Below, piece after piece: positions 5,849 through 5,871 of a stretch of 5,871 nucleotides of DNA. The translations under genes were made by a program, and so were the position numbers. Within the stretch, counting starts at the first letter, position 1, and each line of letters starts with the position of its first letter. The notes below the pieces were generated by a model. That model did no database searches and was not told the origin of the DNA. It saw only the letters and a program-made list of their open reading frames with translations. Source of the DNA: Shewanella sp. (lineage in GTDB: Bacteria > Pseudomonadota > Gammaproteobacteria > Enterobacterales > Shewanellaceae); contig SDWK01000401.1 in assembly GCA_004195335.1 (NCBI GenBank), forward strand, positions 1-5,871, written 5' to 3'.

Positions 5849-5871
5849 GCGGCCACAATGCCATACGCTAT

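Noticed and set aside
5682..5864. Minus-strand 60-codon frame at the right edge
   Set aside because: It runs straight through the MITE and both terminal repeats, with no ribosome binding site.

Overview
The window looks like a gammaproteobacterial chromosome, probably a pseudomonad or a Marinobacter-like organism. This is inferred from the style of the rhomboid protease, from a PhnD-PAS-GGDEF sensor architecture, and from compact genes with Shine-Dalgarno sites. No marker gene fixes the genus. The window has two parts.

Bases 1 to about 2,700 are ordinary gene-dense chromosome. A rhomboid intramembrane serine protease, missing its N-terminus at the window edge, runs on the plus strand. It converges on a complete 679-residue membrane-bound diguanylate cyclase on the minus strand, with a periplasmic PhnD-like sensor, a PAS domain and an intact GGDEF active site with its inhibitory I-site. 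The 252-base gap between them holds a hairpin that may terminate the rhomboid transcript. The two genes have no evident functional link.

Bases from about 2,700 to the end are accessory and mostly non-coding. Only three small genes there are plausible, all on the minus strand: 73, 73 and 72 codons, at 3500-3721, 3835-4056 and 4533-4751. I recognise none of them. They are interspersed with repeats. A 55-bp direct repeat occurs twice (3396-3450 and 4335-4389), each copy lying downstream of a small gene. A GC-rich imperfect dyad sits next to the second copy. A 159-bp MITE-like element with 15-bp perfect terminal inverted repeats and CTAG duplications lies at 5686-5844. A divergent, apparently end-truncated relative of it lies at 4802-4885. 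Open-frame fragments at 2868-3137 and 5171-5377 may be decayed genes.

The simplest reading is a decaying insertion hotspot beside a core diguanylate cyclase gene, carrying a short array of orphan small genes between repeats. It resembles a cassette array in layout, but I found no integrase and no convincing attC core sites. The best leads for something new are the small gene/repeat arrangement and the MITE family.
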